Positions 13,421-22,998 of a DNA stretch of 64,000 nucleotides are shown here, in pieces. The notes beneath the pieces were generated by a model that did not search any database, was not told the DNA's origin, and was given only the letters and a program-made list of their open reading frames with translations. The DNA is from Tenacibaculum sp. 190524A02b (lineage in GTDB: Bacteria; Bacteroidota; Bacteroidia; Flavobacteriales; Flavobacteriaceae), in contig NZ_OZ038525.1 of NCBI RefSeq assembly GCF_964036645.1, positions 1,882,501 to 1,946,500 of the forward strand, written 5' to 3'. A program made the position numbers and the translations under genes. Positions within the stretch are counted from its first letter, which is position 1, and the number at the start of each line of letters is the position of its first letter.

Positions 13421-13717
13421 CTAGACTAACATTAATCTTTTTATTACCTCTTCTTTCATTTCTTCATTCAACATTTTGATAATTTTATCTTTTCCGTAAC
13501 TCAATTCTTCTCTTAAAACTGAGGATTTTAAACGAACAAATAAAGTTCCATTTTGCAACTTAACTTCATCTGTATATGAAGCTACACCAGTTCCCATTAA
13601 CTTAACCCAAGCTTCTTCAATATGAATTTTTTCAAATCCTTTTTTTAAATTATTCTCTTTTATAAAAGACCCCATTAAATCTTTTATAGAAAAACTATCA
13701 TTCTCTCTTTTTGCCAT
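13421..13717 (-). CDS. DUF721 protein (DciA-like)
   Basis: A 98-residue DUF721 protein. Members of this family with extra domains, called DciA, load the replicative helicase in bacteria that lack DnaC or DnaI. The KH-like core is visible: WVKLMG, then YTDEVKLQNGTLFVRLKSSVLREEL. It lies 57 bp downstream of recF on the same strand, a common arrangement that supports a link to replication. The helicase-loading role is from family knowledge; whether this short form does it is inferred. Confidence 0.82.
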   Translation of the reverse strand: MAKRENDSFSIKDLMGSFIKENNLKKGFEKIHIEEAWVKLMGTGVASYTDEVKLQNGTLFVRLKSSVLREELSYGKDKIIKMLNEEMKEEVIKRLMLV

Positions 13718-13774
13718 CTCTAAAGTATTATCCTCTCTTTTTTTATTATAATTTTAAATCTCAACAACATACAA

Positions 13775-14857
13775 TTACTCCAATCTAAATAACTGATATT
13801 CTTTATTACTTTTACTTATTGCATTCTCTGTTCTATCAGCATGTGTATCTGTAATAAATATTTGTCCAAACTCATCATTATTCACCAACTCTATTATTTG
13901 AGCTACTCTCTGTTCATCTAACTTATCAAAAACATCATCCAATAATAATATTGGTGTAATATTTGCTTGTTTTTTTATAAACTCAAACTGCGCTAACTTC
14001 AACGCAATTAAATACGATTTTTGTTGCCCTTGCGAGCCAAACTTTTTAATTGGAAATTCTCCAATTTCAAAACCTAAATCATCTTTATGTACTCCTACTG
14101 AAGTATATTGTAACATTTTATCTTTTTCAAGATTCTGAGCAAATAATTCCTCTAAACTTTTATCATGTAACTGACTCTTGTACAAAAGATTTACTTTTTC
14201 TTTAGCCCCAGATATAATTTCATGCTTACTATTAAAGATAGGCACAAAATCCTCTAAAAACAACTTTCTTTTATAATAAATTTTTGTTCCGTACTCCATT
14301 AACTGCTCATCATACACCTTTAAATTCAGTGCATCAAAAGTTCTATTAGCTGCAAAGAATTTTAATAACGCATTACGTTGTGCTAAAATTTTATTGTAAG
14401 AAATTAAGTTTTGTAGGTAATTTTTGTCTTGCTGAGAAATAACCCCATCAATAAATTTTCGTCTTGTATCACTTCCTTCCACTATTAAATCTCTATCAGC
14501 TGGAGAAATAATTACCAAAGGTAATTGCCCTATATGATCGGAAAATTTATCATATGCTTTACCATTTCTTTTTAGTACTTTTTTTTGTCCTTTTTTCAAA
14601 GAGCACACTATTTTTTCAAGTCTTTCATTTAATAGATACTCTCCTTCAATCATAAAAAAGCCTTCTCCATGCTTTATGTTTTGCCCCGCCACAGGGTTAA
14701 AATAACTTTTTGCGAACGACAAATAATAAATAGCATCTAGTACATTAGTTTTACCGACTCCATTATCACCTACAAAACAATTTATCTTTTTTTCAAAAGA
14801 AAATGTTTCACTTTCTATGTTTTTAAAGTTGACTAATGATATTTTCTGCAAATACAT
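13775..14857 (-). CDS. recF: DNA replication/repair protein RecF
   Basis: An SMC-like ATPase that helps load RecA at single-strand gaps. The 360 residues carry Walker A GDNGVGKT (30-37), the ABC signature region with FGSQGQQKS and the Walker [12 protein letters not shown] near residue 305. A family-typical N-terminus ([14 protein letters not shown]) supports the ATG at 14857. It is divergent from the TPR gene at 14970 and is followed by the DUF721 gene. Confidence 0.95.
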   Translation of the reverse strand: MYLQKISLVNFKNIESETFSFEKKINCFVGDNGVGKTNVLDAIYYLSFAKSYFNPVAGQNIKHGEGFFMIEGEYLLNERLEKIVCSLKKGQKKVLKRNGKAYDKFSDHIGQLPLVIISPADRDLIVEGSDTRRKFIDGVISQQDKNYLQNLISYNKILAQRNALLKFFAANRTFDALNLKVYDEQLMEYGTKIYYKRKLFLEDFVPIFNSKHEIISGAKEKVNLLYKSQLHDKSLEELFAQNLEKDKMLQYTSVGVHKDDLGFEIGEFPIKKFGSQGQQKSYLIALKLAQFEFIKKQANITPILLLDDVFDKLDEQRVAQIIELVNNDEFGQIFITDTHADRTENAISKSNKEYQLFRLE

Positions 14858-14938
14858 GTAAAAAGGTGTTTCTAAAAAGGGAACGCAAATTATTGAAAAT
14901 TTACGAAAAATCAGTTTTTAAAATCCAATTAAAAAAAC

Positions 14939-14946
14939 TATTTTTG
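14939..14946 (+). promoter_or_regulatory. -7 box upstream of the TPR membrane protein
   Basis: TATTTTTG matches the -7 consensus, 23 bp before the ATG at 14970. No TTG is found at the right distance upstream (TTT at 14917-14919), so the -33 element is weak. Confidence 0.5.
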
Positions 14947-14969
14947 TCGGCACTAATTTTAAAGCAATT

Positions 14970-15755
14970 ATGGCAACATACAAGAAAAGAGGTTACAAAC
15001 CTAAGAAAGAAAAGGTTGTAGAGGAAGTAATTGAAGAAACGTTTGACGAATCACAAAGTGATGTAGCTAAGACGTTTGAAAGCCTAGACGAAGTAGCTAA
15101 TAAATCTGAAGAATGGATTGAAAAGAATAGCAAACCATTATTCTATGGTTTAGTTGGAGTTGCTGCTTTAATTTTGGTTTACTTAGCTTATAATAAGTTT
15201 ATAGCTGAACCATCAGAAGTAAATGCTTCTAATGAATTAGCTTACCCTAGAACATTTTTTGACAAAGCGGCAACTTCTACAGGACAAGCTGCAGATTCGT
15301 TATACAATTTAGGTCTAGAAGGTGGTGAGGGTAAGTATGGTTTTGTTGACATTGCAAAATCATTTAGTGGAACTAAAGCTGGGAATTTAGCTAATTACTA
15401 TGCTGGTATTTCTTATTTAAAAATGAAGAAATACGAAGAAGCTATTGAATATTTAAGTAGCTTTAAGTCTGATGATGAGTTATTAGGTCCTACCGCTTTA
15501 GGTGCTATTGGTGATGCTTTTGCTGATATTAACCAGCCTGAAGAAGCTTTAGACTACTATCAAAAGGCAGCAAATCAGAAGGATAATGAGTTTACGTCTC
15601 CTTTATTTTTATTTAAAGCTGCTCAGATAGCTATGGAATTAAAAGACTATAGTAAAGCTGAAAATTTATTTTCAACAATAAAACAAAAGTACCCTGAAAC
15701 TGATCAAGGGAGAGACATTGAAAAGTATATTAACAGTGCTAAATATGCACAATAA
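14970..15755 (+). CDS. TPR membrane protein (YfgM-like)
   Basis: A 261-residue protein with a basic, then acidic N-terminal stretch (1-50), a single transmembrane helix (about 57-76, GLVGVAALILVYLAYNKF), and a C-terminal region from about 130 to 257 built of tetratricopeptide repeats (KKYEEAIEYL, NQPEEALDYYQKA, KDYSKAENLF). With the N-terminus inside, the repeats would face the periplasm, as in YfgM, an ancillary subunit of the Sec translocon; that functional link is only a suggestion. ribH follows 33 bp later on the same strand. Confidence 0.85.
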   Translation: MATYKKRGYKPKKEKVVEEVIEETFDESQSDVAKTFESLDEVANKSEEWIEKNSKPLFYGLVGVAALILVYLAYNKFIAEPSEVNASNELAYPRTFFDKAATSTGQAADSLYNLGLEGGEGKYGFVDIAKSFSGTKAGNLANYYAGISYLKMKKYEEAIEYLSSFKSDDELLGPTALGAIGDAFADINQPEEALDYYQKAANQKDNEFTSPLFLFKAAQIAMELKDYSKAENLFSTIKQKYPETDQGRDIEKYINSAKYAQ

Positions 15756-15788
15756 TTAGTTACCTACAATTTAGGTATCATAAAATAT

Positions 15789-16295
15789 ATGGCAACAACA
15801 AATTTATCACATTATGATAAAGCTACAATCCCAAATGCGAAGTCTTTTCGATTTGGGATTGTTGTTTCAGAATGGAATCCTGAAATAACTGGAAACTTAC
15901 ATAAAGGAGCTATTGAAGCTCTATTAGATTGTGGTGCTGAAAAAGATAATATTATTTCTTGGGATGTTCCTGGTAGTTTTGAACTGGTTTACGGATGTAA
16001 AAAAATGATTGAAACACAAAAACTAGATGCAATTATAGCTATTGGTAATGTTATTCAAGGAGAAACAAAACATTTTGATTTTGTTTGTGAAGGGGTTACT
16101 CAAGGCATTGTAGATTTAAACATAAAATATGATGTTCCAGTAATATTTTGTGTACTCACAGATAACACCAAACAACAATCAATAGAAAGATCTGGCGGAA
16201 AACTAGGTAATAAAGGTATTGAATGTGCTATAGCTGCTATAAAAATGGCTGCTATTAAAAATCAAGAGAGAAAATCTAGCTCTTTAGGTTTTTAA
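15789..16295 (+). CDS. ribH: 6,7-dimethyl-8-ribityllumazine synthase
   Basis: Condenses 5-amino-6-ribitylaminouracil with 3,4-dihydroxy-2-butanone 4-phosphate, the next-to-last step of riboflavin synthesis. The 168 residues contain VSEWNPEITGNL (26-37), the substrate loop PGSFEL (61-66) and GNVIQGETKHFDFV (86-99) with the catalytic histidine at 95. Length fits the icosahedral or pentameric enzyme. No other rib gene is in the window. A terminator follows. Confidence 0.96.
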   Translation: MATTNLSHYDKATIPNAKSFRFGIVVSEWNPEITGNLHKGAIEALLDCGAEKDNIISWDVPGSFELVYGCKKMIETQKLDAIIAIGNVIQGETKHFDFVCEGVTQGIVDLNIKYDVPVIFCVLTDNTKQQSIERSGGKLGNKGIECAIAAIKMAAIKNQERKSSSLGF

Positions 16296-16299
16296 TCTA

Positions 16300-16349
16300 A
16301 GTAAACTGTTCCGATACAAGCATACAGGATATCTAGCCTAAAAATATTA
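16300..16349 (+). repeat. Dispersed intergenic repeat, copy 1
   Basis: This segment after ribH shares CAAGCATA, GG, TATCTAGCC and AAAATATTA, in the same order and spacing, with 59957-60008. The part around CAAG is imperfectly palindromic. It looks like a small REP-like intergenic element. Confidence 0.5.
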
Positions 16350-16388
16350 AAAAAGTCAAAACATAAATACTACATGTTTTGACTTTTT
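16350..16388 (+). terminator. Terminator after ribH
   Basis: A perfect 14-bp stem (AAAAAGTCAAAACA with TGTTTTGACTTTTT) with an 11-base loop. The U-tract is part of the stem. The rest of the 319-bp gap before 16615 (16389-16521) shows no gene. Confidence 0.8.
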
Positions 16389-16521
16389 AGTTTACTCCCT
16401 GTTTATCTAATGTAGTTTAACTGTTAACTATAAGCCTACAGAACCACCATGTAAGATACAGCAAGAAATTGTAAAACAAAAAAACTCTCTCTATCTTACT
16501 ACTTGATTTTATCAACATTGT

Positions 16522-16552
16522 TTGACCACCTTTTTATAATTCAGTAAATTTG
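16522..16552 (+). promoter_or_regulatory. Promoter of the 94-residue protein-mutL unit
   Basis: TTG (16522-16524), a 20-bp spacer and TAAATTTG (16545-16552). The start near 16557 would give a leader of about 58 bases. Confidence 0.6.
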
Positions 16553-16614
16553 GTTTTTACTATCATATTTTACCTTGAAGTGGTATTTTATATAGAAAAA
16601 ACAACAAATCATAT

Positions 16615-16899
16615 ATGGGATTTATTAAAAGAGAAAATAAGAAATTTGACTATAAACCTAGATACTACAAAGGAGACGGTAATCCTTATGAGTTTAAACA
16701 CAAGTTTGATGAGTATAGAAATACTGTAGGAAAAAACAAAGGTTTAAAAGGGAGGTTTAGTGCTGCTATTGATGAGTTTAAAAGCTCAGAATATGGTGGT
16801 TTTAACAAAACTATTCTAATTATAATAGTTATTCTTGTTTTAATCTTCTTATATATTATTGATTTTGACCTTTCAATTTTTTTACCTAGCAATAATTAA
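16615..16899 (+). CDS. Small C-terminally anchored membrane protein upstream of mutL
   Basis: A 94-residue protein. Residues 1-65 are basic and hydrophilic (KFDYKPRYYKGDGNPYEFKH), and residues 67-88 form one hydrophobic helix close to the C-terminus. Its stop overlaps the mutL start (TAATG), so the two are translationally coupled. Homologues in flavobacteria are, as I recall, often labelled riboflavin synthase subunit beta; nothing in the sequence supports that, and the label probably spread from nearby ribH. The function is unknown; a tail-anchored accessory protein facing the cytoplasm is the plain reading. Confidence 0.82.
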   Translation: MGFIKRENKKFDYKPRYYKGDGNPYEFKHKFDEYRNTVGKNKGLKGRFSAAIDEFKSSEYGGFNKTILIIIVILVLIFLYIIDFDLSIFLPSNN

Positions 16900-18776
16900 T
16901 GTCTGATATTATACAATTATTACCCGATCATGTAGCCAATCAAATTGCTGCTGGTGAAGTGGTACAACGCCCTGCATCTGTAGTTAAAGAATTATTAGAA
17001 AATGCTATTGACGCTGGTGCAACCTCCATTAAGCTACTTTTAAAAGATGCTGGAAAAACACTTATTCAAGTAATTGATGATGGAAAAGGCATGAGTAATA
17101 CAGATGCTCGTTTATCTTTTGAACGCCATGCCACTTCTAAAATAAAGGATGCTCAAGACTTATTTAACCTAAACACCAAAGGATTTCGTGGAGAAGCCTT
17201 GGCTTCTATTGCCGCTATTGCACATGTTGAATTGAAAACTAAGCAAGAAAATCAAGATTTAGGCACTCAAATTAAAATTGAAGGAAGTAAGGTTATTTCT
17301 CAAGATGCTATTGCTACAGCTAAAGGTACCAGCTTAGCTGTTAAAAATTTATTTTACAACATTCCTGCTCGTAGAAATTTTTTAAAATCAGATACTATTG
17401 AAACGCGTCATATTGTAGATGAATTTCAAAGAGTAGCTTTGGCACATCCAGATATTGCTTTTCTTTTGCATCATAATAATAATGAAGTTTATCATTTAAA
17501 AAAAAGTAACCTACGTAAACGGATTGTTTCTATTTTTGGGTCGAAGACTAATGAAAAGTTAGTCCCTATTGATGAACAAACAGATATTATAACCGTTACT
17601 GGTTTTGTAGCTAAACCAGAATTTGCAAAGAAAAAACGTGGAGAACAATTCTTTTTTGTAAACAATCGTTTTATAAAAAGTTCTTATTTAAATCACGCAG
17701 TAGTAAATGCTTTTGAAGGGTTATTAGAAACAGGTGTTCACCCTTCATACTTTTTGTATTTAGATGTACCTCCTAATAGCATAGATATTAATATCCATCC
17801 TACAAAAACAGAAATAAAATTTGATAACGAAAAAGCGCTGTATGCTATTTTAAGAGCTACTGTAAAGCACAGCTTGGGACAATATAGCGTTGCTCCTGTT
17901 TTAGATTTTGATAGAGATGCTAACTTAGACACTCCTTATGATTATAGTAAAAAAGGAACGCCTTCTGTACCTCCAATTACAGTAGACCCTAATTTTAATC
18001 CTTTTAAAACAGAAAGTTTCGAAACATCACCCCCTAAAGAAACTACTTCTTCTATAAATTCTAATTTTGGAAGAAATACTAGCCCATCTAAAACAAGTTA
18101 TCAATCAGATTTTAAAAAGGATACTAGTAGTTGGGAAGCTTTATATACCAATTTAGAACCTATAGAAAGTTCGCCTCAAGAACAACTCTTTGAAAATACA
18201 CAAGAAACTGAAACTGGGAAAACTTTTCAAATTCAAAAAAAATACTTGCTTAGTTCTATTAAATCTGGTGTTGTACTTATTCACCAATCTTTAGCACATC
18301 AACGTATTTTATACGAAGAGTTTTTAGAAAACATTACTGTAAAAGAAGCTAGTAGTCAGCAATTATTATTTCCTGTTAGTATTTCTTTTCCTTCTTCTGA
18401 TATTGAAATGATATATAGTATTAAATCTGACTTAGAAAGTGCAGGGTTTATGTTTAGTGAATTCACTAAGGAAAGCGTGGTTATAGGTGGAATTCCTACC
18501 TCTATCACGGAAAGTCAAATTACTTTGATATTAGAACAACTTTTAGACGATATTAAGCTAGAAGTTCCTGACGCTAGTTTTAGTCATTTTGATGTCATGG
18601 CTAAATCTTTTGCTAAGTCACTAGCTATAAAAACAGGCACTATATTATCAATAAAAGAGCAAGAAAATTTAGTTAATGATTTATTTTCATGCAAGGAACC
18701 ATCAATTTCTCCTTTTGGAAAACCAACATTTAAAACATTGACAATACAAGAAATTGATGCTATTTTTAACAAATAA
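16899..18776 (+). CDS. mutL: DNA mismatch repair protein MutL
   Basis: A GHKL-family ATPase that couples MutS mismatch recognition to strand removal. The 625 residues include the ATPase motifs ELLENAIDAG (31-40), DDGKGM (60-65) and GFRGEALASI (95-104), a proline- and serine-rich linker (about 365-440), and a C-terminal dimerisation domain. The metal-binding motif of endonuclease-type MutL, DQHAxxExxxxE, corresponds here to HQSLAHQRILYE (462-473), with Asp, His, Ala and Glu all replaced; the late motif HGRP reads FGKP. The protein is therefore probably not a nicking enzyme. Confidence 0.95.
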   Translation: MSDIIQLLPDHVANQIAAGEVVQRPASVVKELLENAIDAGATSIKLLLKDAGKTLIQVIDDGKGMSNTDARLSFERHATSKIKDAQDLFNLNTKGFRGEALASIAAIAHVELKTKQENQDLGTQIKIEGSKVISQDAIATAKGTSLAVKNLFYNIPARRNFLKSDTIETRHIVDEFQRVALAHPDIAFLLHHNNNEVYHLKKSNLRKRIVSIFGSKTNEKLVPIDEQTDIITVTGFVAKPEFAKKKRGEQFFFVNNRFIKSSYLNHAVVNAFEGLLETGVHPSYFLYLDVPPNSIDINIHPTKTEIKFDNEKALYAILRATVKHSLGQYSVAPVLDFDRDANLDTPYDYSKKGTPSVPPITVDPNFNPFKTESFETSPPKETTSSINSNFGRNTSPSKTSYQSDFKKDTSSWEALYTNLEPIESSPQEQLFENTQETETGKTFQIQKKYLLSSIKSGVVLIHQSLAHQRILYEEFLENITVKEASSQQLLFPVSISFPSSDIEMIYSIKSDLESAGFMFSEFTKESVVIGGIPTSITESQITLILEQLLDDIKLEVPDASFSHFDVMAKSFAKSLAIKTGTILSIKEQENLVNDLFSCKEPSISPFGKPTFKTLTIQEIDAIFNK

Positions 18777-18849
18777 ATAATTTAATCAACAAAAAGATTA
18801 ATTATTTTTAACGTTGTTTTTACTCTATTTAGAGTAACTGTTATAACCT

Positions 18850-19572
18850 ATGATACATATACCAAGACTCACCGAGACTATAAAGCACCTAATCATTATT
18901 AATACAATAATGTTTATTGCTCCACAGCTTTTAAAAATGGATTTATCAAATTTTTTTGATTTACATTTTATAAAAAATAAGCACTATGGTATTTGGCAAT
19001 ACTTCACTTACATGTTCATGCATGGAAGTTACGGACATCTAATATTCAACATGCTTACTTTATGGATGTTTGGTAGTGCCGTTGAAAACGTTTTAGGTTC
19101 TAAACGTTTTTTATTTATATATATATCTGCTGGTATTGGTGCTGCATTGCTATATACTGGTATCGATTATTTTCAGTTTAATGGTGTTTTTCAAAATTTA
19201 AAAAACGCAGGGTTAAATAGTAGTGAAATCATCAATATTTTAGACGCTGGAAAAACTAGTGATCCAAGATTTATATCCGCAATAACTCAATTAGAATTTA
19301 ATAAAATTGGCACTATATTTCTTAAAACTATGGTAGGTGCCTCTGGAGCTGTTTTTGGTATTTTAGCCGCATTGGCCGTTTATTTTCCAAATAATAAAAT
19401 GGTTATATTCCCAATACCTTTTCCTATAGCTAATAAAGTATTTGTTATTTCATTATTTGTCTCCGATTTAATTGTAGGTACTTATAGCTTACCAGGGGAT
19501 AATATTGCTAGATTTGCGCATGTTGGAGGTGCTATTATAGGGTTTATCATTGCTAAAAACTGGAAAAAATAA
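18850..19572 (+). CDS. Rhomboid-family intramembrane serine protease, first copy
   Basis: A membrane protease that cleaves transmembrane segments. The 240 residues form about six helices and keep the catalytic pair: Ser165 in GASGAVFG and His224 in AHVGG. The conserved HGSYGHLIFN block (58-67) supplies the oxyanion-hole histidine and asparagine. The long loop at about 108-155 between helices is longer than in compact bacterial rhomboids. It starts the run of five genes to 24012 and lies 73 bp after mutL; 12 bp separate it from the TPR-AAA gene. Confidence 0.9.
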   Translation: MIHIPRLTETIKHLIIINTIMFIAPQLLKMDLSNFFDLHFIKNKHYGIWQYFTYMFMHGSYGHLIFNMLTLWMFGSAVENVLGSKRFLFIYISAGIGAALLYTGIDYFQFNGVFQNLKNAGLNSSEIINILDAGKTSDPRFISAITQLEFNKIGTIFLKTMVGASGAVFGILAALAVYFPNNKMVIFPIPFPIANKVFVISLFVSDLIVGTYSLPGDNIARFAHVGGAIIGFIIAKNWKK

Positions 19573-19584
19573 CATTCAATTATT

Positions 19585-20892
19585 ATGTATAAAGAACTAA
19601 TACAAGACCTAAAAGAAGCTTTAAAACTTTCACCCAATAACCTACCTTTAAGGTTAAGGCTAGGTAAATGTTACGAAGCTATTTTGGATTTAGAGAATGC
19701 AGAAGAGGAATACCTGTATATTTTAAGAATTGATGATAAAAATGTAAAGGCAAAAGAAGCCTTAGCAAGTGTTTACTTTTCTTCTAAAAAATATCAAGCT
19801 GCTCAGGTTATTATAGAAGACATACTACCTTATAGTTCAGAAAATATCGATTTACTTGAATTACATTGTAAAACACTTATAAAACTAAATGAGCTTTATG
19901 AAGCTCAAGAAGTGTATAAATCTATTTTAGAAATTAACCCTCATTATAATAACGAGGATATAGACAAACACTTACGTGCCAATCATACTAATATAGTTAA
20001 CGAAATTGATGAAGACGGATTTCAATCTATTGAAAAACCCTCTATAAACTTTCAGAATATTGGTGGTATGGAAGAGGTAAAAAAAGAAATTTCCTTAAAA
20101 ATAATACAACCACTGAAGCACCCTGAGCTATATAAAGCCTATGGTAAAAAAACTGGAGGAGGTATATTACTTTACGGGCCTCCTGGGTGTGGTAAAACTC
20201 ATATTGCTCGTGCTACAGCTGGCGAAATAAATGCACACTTTATCAATGTTGGTATAAATGATATATTAGACATGTGGATTGGTAGTAGCGAACGTAATCT
20301 TCATGAAATATTTGAAAATGCTAGAAGTAATAAACCTTGTGTTTTATTTATTGATGAAATAGATGCTTTAGGGGCTAATAGAAGTGACATTAGTAAAAGC
20401 GGTAGTAGAACGGTTATTAATCAGTTTCTTGCTGAACTTGATGGGCTTGACTCCAATAATGATGGTATTTTAATTTTAGCAGCAACTAACAATCCTTGGT
20501 ACTTAGACCCAGCTTTTAGAAGACCTGGCAGGTTTGATAGAATTATTTTTGTTTCTCCTCCTGATGAAAAAGCAAGACAGGAAATTTTTGAAATACTTTT
20601 AAAAGACAAGCCTATTGAAGGAATTAATTTTGAAAAACTTTCTAAACTTACCAAAGAATTTTCAGGAGCTGATATGCAAGCTGTTATAGATATTGCCATA
20701 GAAGAGAAATTAGAAAAATCTTTTGAAACTGGAAAGCTTGAACCTTTATCTATGACTAGTTTAACTAAAGCTATAAAAAAACACAAAGCTAGTACTAAAG
20801 AATGGTTTAATTCTGCCAAGAATTATGCTTTATACTCAAATGATTCAGGATTATATGACGACATTCTTTCTTACTTAAAAATTAAAAAATAA
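19585..20892 (+). CDS. TPR-fused AAA+ ATPase of the Cdc48/classical AAA type
   Basis: A 435-residue protein. Residues 1-135 are tetratricopeptide-like helices (LRLGKCYEAILDLENAEEEY, and AQEVYKSILEINPHY). Residues 152-390 form one classical AAA module, with Walker A GPPGCGKTH (198-206), Walker B VLFIDE (253-258), sensor ATNNP (300-304) and the second-region-of-homology arginines in FRRPGRFDR (311-319). Pore-like aromatic residues occur in DMWIGSSERN. Such rings unfold or extract proteins; here the repeats take the place of the usual substrate-recruiting N-domain. Its position between two rhomboid proteases and a TPR-membrane protein points to work on membrane proteins, which is an inference. 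Confidence 0.85.
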   Translation: MYKELIQDLKEALKLSPNNLPLRLRLGKCYEAILDLENAEEEYLYILRIDDKNVKAKEALASVYFSSKKYQAAQVIIEDILPYSSENIDLLELHCKTLIKLNELYEAQEVYKSILEINPHYNNEDIDKHLRANHTNIVNEIDEDGFQSIEKPSINFQNIGGMEEVKKEISLKIIQPLKHPELYKAYGKKTGGGILLYGPPGCGKTHIARATAGEINAHFINVGINDILDMWIGSSERNLHEIFENARSNKPCVLFIDEIDALGANRSDISKSGSRTVINQFLAELDGLDSNNDGILILAATNNPWYLDPAFRRPGRFDRIIFVSPPDEKARQEIFEILLKDKPIEGINFEKLSKLTKEFSGADMQAVIDIAIEEKLEKSFETGKLEPLSMTSLTKAIKKHKASTKEWFNSAKNYALYSNDSGLYDDILSYLKIKK

Positions 20893-20897
20893 AAGCT

Positions 20898-22127
20898 ATG
20901 AACCCTTATTACGAAAAAGGCGTACAATTATTCAACCTAAATCGTTATAAAGAAGCATCTAAATATCTTAAAGATTCATTAACTGAAACGCCTAATGATT
21001 TTTATGCTCAATATTATTTAGCATTATGTTTTCACAATTTAGATGAATTCGATAATTTAAAACAAATAGCTATTGCTCTTATTGGTCAATATCCTGACAG
21101 CGATGAAGCACATTATCTTTTATCTATTTATTATTTATCTATTGACAATATAGATAAAGCTTATGAATATATAAATTCTGCTATCTCTTTAGACTCTTAT
21201 GAAGCAACTTATTTTGGATACAAATCCTTAATTCTTATACAAAAAAAAGAATATACTAAGGCTTTAAATACGGCTAATCAAGGCTTAAGTATTGATGCTA
21301 AAAATACACTTTGCCTAAATACAAGAACAAAAGCTTTAACTAAATTACAAAGGAAAGAAGATGCTTTTGAAACTTTACAAAACACCTTACAAGACAACCC
21401 AGAAGACTATTTTACTCGTGCAAATGCTGGATGGACAAACCTTGAATTAGGAAATTATAAAGTCGCTAAAGTTCATTTTCAAGAAGCACTTCAAAAAGAC
21501 CCCAATAATGAATATGCTAAAGAAGGAATGCTAGAAGCCATTAAAGCTAAAAATATAGTATATCGTTCTTTTCTAAAATATTCTTTTTGGATGGAAAAGA
21601 AAAGTTCAAAATACCAATGGGGTATTTTTATTTCTCTATACTTATTGTATAGATTCTCTACTAAACTTAGTAGTGAATTTGGCTTTTCTTTTATGATACC
21701 TATTATAGCTCTTCTGTACTTTTCTTTTGTTTTAGGATCTTGGATTATTACTCCAGTTTCTAACGCTATATTACTTAGTGATACCTATAGCAAATACCTT
21801 TTAAATAATAAAGATAAGAATGCGGCTTACTCTTTTATTCTTTTATTCTCCATAGCTATACTAAGTATCTTTGTGTATTACTATTTTAATACACCACATC
21901 TATTGTTTTTTGTAATAGCTACTTTTTCATCCATTATTCCAATTACACATTCAATACAAAAAAGTAGTATCTCCATAAAAAACATAGGTTTTCTTTATGG
22001 TCTTATTATTTTTGCCATAGGAATATTTAACCTTATTTTTAGTTTAAATATTTCTATTTTAGTACCTATTATAATGTTTGTTGCCTACACTTGGTTGCAA
22101 AGTTTAATAAAACCTCGAAATGACTGA
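20898..22127 (+). CDS. TPR protein with C-terminal multi-helix membrane domain
   Basis: A 409-residue protein. Residues 1-220 are tetratricopeptide repeats (YEKGVQLFNLNRYKEASKYL, YKVAKVHFQEALQKDPNNEYA). From about residue 233 to 402 come five or six hydrophobic helices. It starts 5 bp after the TPR-AAA gene and overlaps the second rhomboid by 8 bp. It could be the membrane receptor for the AAA ring. No function is known for this arrangement to me. Confidence 0.78.
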   Translation: MNPYYEKGVQLFNLNRYKEASKYLKDSLTETPNDFYAQYYLALCFHNLDEFDNLKQIAIALIGQYPDSDEAHYLLSIYYLSIDNIDKAYEYINSAISLDSYEATYFGYKSLILIQKKEYTKALNTANQGLSIDAKNTLCLNTRTKALTKLQRKEDAFETLQNTLQDNPEDYFTRANAGWTNLELGNYKVAKVHFQEALQKDPNNEYAKEGMLEAIKAKNIVYRSFLKYSFWMEKKSSKYQWGIFISLYLLYRFSTKLSSEFGFSFMIPIIALLYFSFVLGSWIITPVSNAILLSDTYSKYLLNNKDKNAAYSFILLFSIAILSIFVYYYFNTPHLLFFVIATFSSIIPITHSIQKSSISIKNIGFLYGLIIFAIGIFNLIFSLNISILVPIIMFVAYTWLQSLIKPRND

Positions 22128-22998
22128 TTTTATTAACAATTTAAAATATAAATTTAAACACGCTGGTATTGTTGAAAAACTAATTTATGCTAATCTAGCT
22201 GTATTTATTTTAGTTTTTATTTTAAATACTTTTACTTTTTTATTTAAAGCGGATAGTAACTTCATTGTAAAATGGTTTGCATTCCCTTCAAATACTGATG
22301 ACTTTGTAACAAAACCATGGACTATTGTTACGTATGGTTTTTTACATACAAGTTTTATTCATTTATTATTAAATTTAATAGCTCTTTTTTTCATAGGAAA
22401 TTTATTTAAACAATATTTCACATCAAAACAATTACTTAACTTTTACATATTAGGTACCGTTTTAGGAGGTCTTATTTTTATGGTTAGCTATAACTTTTTT
22501 CCTGTTTTTGCTAACGTTTCTAAAAACAGTATTCTATTAGGTGCTTCTGCTGGTGTTTCTGCCATATTTATTGGTATTGCTAGCTATATTCCAGAATACC
22601 AAGTTAAAATACCTCTAATTGGTTTTATTAAATTATGGGTGCTAGGAGCTATTTGGGTTGCTTTGGATATTATACAAATTCCTGCGGGTAATGCTGGAGG
22701 GCATTTAGCTCATTTAGGAGGTTCCTTATTTGGTTTTGTGTATATTAATTATGCCAATAACAAGGAAATAACTATATTTAGCTCTATTACAGATTTTTTT
22801 AAGAAATCAATCAAAAAACAAAAAGACACCCCACTAAAAACTGTTTATAAATCAGGTAATAAACCCTCATATTCAAGTAGATCAAAGTCAAAAACGCAAC
22901 AAGAAATTGATACTATTTTAGACAAAATAAGCAAATCAGGGTACGAAACTCTTACTAAAGAAGAAAAAGAGTTTTTGTTTAAACAAGGTAAGAATTAG
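22120..22998 (+). CDS. Rhomboid-family intramembrane serine protease, second copy
   Basis: A 292-residue rhomboid protease, with about six helices within residues 20-210. The catalytic residues are Ser143 in GASAGVSAIF and His198 in GGHLAHLGG; HTSFIHLLLN (76-85) supplies the oxyanion residues. A hydrophilic lysine-rich tail of about 80 residues follows (211-292), ending in a helical TLDKISKSGYETLTKEE-like segment found on many Bacteroidota rhomboids. It overlaps the previous gene by 8 bp, and the next gene begins directly after its stop. Confidence 0.9.
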   Translation: MTDFINNLKYKFKHAGIVEKLIYANLAVFILVFILNTFTFLFKADSNFIVKWFAFPSNTDDFVTKPWTIVTYGFLHTSFIHLLLNLIALFFIGNLFKQYFTSKQLLNFYILGTVLGGLIFMVSYNFFPVFANVSKNSILLGASAGVSAIFIGIASYIPEYQVKIPLIGFIKLWVLGAIWVALDIIQIPAGNAGGHLAHLGGSLFGFVYINYANNKEITIFSSITDFFKKSIKKQKDTPLKTVYKSGNKPSYSSRSKSKTQQEIDTILDKISKSGYETLTKEEKEFLFKQGKN

